Shown: positions 62,806 to 64,000 of the stretch, piece after piece
Layout: each line of letters begins with the position of its first letter
Position numbering within the stretch: position 1 is the stretch's first letter
Assembly: GCF_900129125.1 (NCBI RefSeq)
Contig: NZ_FQVJ01000016.1
Span: 1 to 64,000, forward strand
Source: Acidocella aminolytica 101 = DSM 11237
GTDB lineage: Bacteria; Pseudomonadota; Alphaproteobacteria; Acetobacterales; Acetobacteraceae
Direction: 5' to 3'
DNA length: 64,000 bases
Notes under the pieces: model-generated
Told to the model about the DNA's origin: nothing
What the model saw: the letters and a program-made list of their open reading frames with translations, nothing else
Databases searched by the model: none
Translations under genes and position numbers: made by a program

Positions 62806-63549
62806 TTAGGACGATAGCGCGAAGGGCGCCAGCAGGGCCGGGGGCAGCGTCTCTCCGGTGAAGTGGGCACGGCGCGGGGCGGGGCTGAGGCTAAGCGGCG
62901 CGATGATTTTCAGCGTTTGCCGTGCCACCGGCAAGGCCGGGTCGTGCCAGGAGATCTGCGGGCGCAGGGCCTGCAACTCCGGCAGCAGAAAGGTATAGTG
63001 GGTGCAGCCGAGGGCGATGGCGTCGATCTCAGCCCCGCCCGGCTGCTTGAACAGCGGCGCCACGGCGGTTGAGACATCCACCTCTGCTCCCCGGAATTTT
63101 TGCTCCGCCAACTCGGCCAAAGCGGGGGTGCCGAGGGAGAGCACGCGGCAATCCGGTGCGAACTGGGCAATCAGCCCGTTCAGATAAGGGCGGCGCACGG
63201 TGGCGGCGGTGGCCAGCACGCCGATAGTGCGGCTGCGGCTGGCGGCGGCGGCGGGTTTGATGGGCGGCACGCAGCCGATGAAAGGCAAGGCAAAGGCCGC
63301 GCGCAGGGCTGGCAGGGCGATGGTGCTGGCGGTGTTGCAGGCAATCACCACAGCGTCCGGCTGCTCACGGGCGATGGCGGTGCCGAGCACATTGAGAATA
63401 TGGGGCAGCAAGATCTCGTCCGGCTTTTCACCGTAGGGGAAAAAGCCGTTATCCGCGAGATAGCTAAGCGGCAGGCCCGGGGTGAGTTGGTTGAGCGCGG
63501 CGACAACGCCCAGCCCGCCAATGCCGGAATCAAACACAAGCAGGGCCAT
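62806..63549 (-). CDS. murI: Glutamate racemase
   Basis: This 247-residue enzyme has DSGIGG at 7-12, the catalytic Cys71 in ACNTAS, and the second catalytic Cys182 in LGCTHY. It makes D-glutamate for peptidoglycan. It lies 7 bp downstream of rodA on the same strand, so two cell-wall genes are together. Confidence 0.96.
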   Translation of the reverse strand: MALLVFDSGIGGLGVVAALNQLTPGLPLSYLADNGFFPYGEKPDEILLPHILNVLGTAIAREQPDAVVIACNTASTIALPALRAAFALPFIGCVPPIKPAAAASRSRTIGVLATAATVRRPYLNGLIAQFAPDCRVLSLGTPALAELAEQKFRGAEVDVSTAVAPLFKQPGGAEIDAIALGCTHYTFLLPELQALRPQISWHDPALPVARQTLKIIAPLSLSPAPRRAHFTGETLPPALLAPFALSS

Positions 63550-63556
63550 GGGGCCG

Positions 63557-64000
63557 TCAGAGATCCTCTGTTTCAGGGAACTCCACGTCGCGGTGGACGT
63601 GAATAGACATCAGCACACCAAAGCCCAGCATCACGGCGGTCAGAGCTGAGCCGCCATAGGAGATAAGCGGCAGCGGCACGCCGCCCACGGGGATGAGGCC
63701 CATCACCATCGAGAGATTGACGAAGCAATACAGGAAGAAATTGGTGGCGATACCCAGCGCCACCAGCCGCCCATAAACATGCGAGCAGGACAAGGCGGTG
63801 TAATAAGCCAGCCCCACAATGGTGACGAGCAGCCCAATGACCCCGATGGAGCCGAAAAAGCCGAACTCCTCCGCGATGATGGTAAAGACGAAATCCGTCT
63901 GTTTCTCGGGCAGGAAGTTGAGCTGGTTCTGGGTGCCGTGCAGATAGCCCTGGCCGAAAAAGCCGCCGGAGCCGAGCGCGATCTTGCTTTGGATGATGTT
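63557..64000 (-). CDS. rodA: Rod shape-determining protein RodA (C-terminal part)
   Basis: The gene runs off the end of the window, so only its C-terminal part is present. Read on the minus strand, the visible part holds the SEDS-family motifs: QSKIALGSGGFFGQGYLHGT near the window edge, LNFLPEKQTDFVFTIIAEEFG, and the final SMVMGLIPVGGVPLPLISYGG. RodA is the glycosyltransferase of the elongasome with PBP2. The missing N-terminus should be upstream (beyond 64000). Followed by murI after 7 bp. Confidence 0.95.
   Translation of the reverse strand, partial: NIIQSKIALGSGGFFGQGYLHGTQNQLNFLPEKQTDFVFTIIAEEFGFFGSIGVIGLLVTIVGLAYYTALSCSHVYGRLVALGIATNFFLYCFVNLSMVMGLIPVGGVPLPLISYGGSALTAVMLGFGVLMSIHVHRDVEFPETEDL

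Overview
The window comes from an alphaproteobacterium, most likely an acidophilic or acetic-acid-bacterium-like member of the Acetobacteraceae/Rhodospirillales. This is inferred from the family types present: alphaproteobacterial L31, gshB, DinB with an N-terminal zinc ribbon, a bactofilin, a secreted beta-roll repeat protein, and a MotA/MotB/FliA flagellar cluster. Most of the DNA is G+C-rich, with a few conspicuously A+T-rich intergenic stretches. No rRNA, tRNA or CRISPR array was seen.

Layout. (1) 1-1.7 kb: an IS110-family insertion sequence on the minus strand. (2) 1.8-14.9 kb: mixed housekeeping and accessory genes: rpmE, an HSL-type esterase, a CidA/LrgA-LrgB pair, a small operon of a TIM-barrel protein, an SDR oxidoreductase and DNA polymerase IV, a flavin reductase, a lipoprotein plus glutathione synthetase, msrB, a secreted beta-roll protein with a long A+T-rich leader, a ClC channel and rsmA. 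(3) 14.9-47.0 kb: a nearly complete flagellar locus in two divergent blocks. (4) 47.2-64 kb: an APC permease, a [2Fe-2S] ferredoxin, a DUF255 thioredoxin-like protein, a 2OG-Fe(II) oxygenase, a xylulokinase-like kinase, a His-rich secreted protein, a DODA-type dioxygenase, nfu, a RutE-type nitroreductase, tsaB-rimI-ppx, a bactofilin, a PfkB kinase, two exporters, murI and the C-terminal end of rodA.

The flagellar locus is the main feature. The minus-strand block reads fliE-fliF-fliG-fliK-fliMN-fliQ-flhA-fliA-motA-motB-orf90-fliH-fliI-fliJ-flgL-(sulfotransferase/glycosyltransferase)-flgA. Most junctions overlap or nearly abut, so it is probably one transcript of about 18 kb. The plus-strand block has a short cheY-orf148 unit closed by a terminator, then flgBCDEFGHIJK-fliLOPQR-flhB. 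Together they encode MS ring, C-ring, export gate and ATPase, rod, P- and L-rings, hook, hook-filament junction, stator and sigma-28. Flagellin (fliC), cap (fliD) and fliS are not in the window. Two CtrA-like half-site pairs lie in the gap between the blocks.

The unusual points within this locus are: a single-frame FliM-FliN fusion with a strong internal Shine-Dalgarno and ATG placed to make a separate FliN; two FliQ genes, one per block; an 1144-residue fusion of a sulfotransferase with glycosyltransferase modules between flgL and flgA; a two-domain FlgJ (rod cap plus glucosaminidase); a hexanucleotide tandem repeat inside the hook-length ruler gene fliK; and two uncharacterised small proteins, one beside motB and one beside cheY. 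The fusion enzyme and the FliMN internal start are the best candidates for undescribed biology. All functional statements rest on reading motifs by eye, without database searches.
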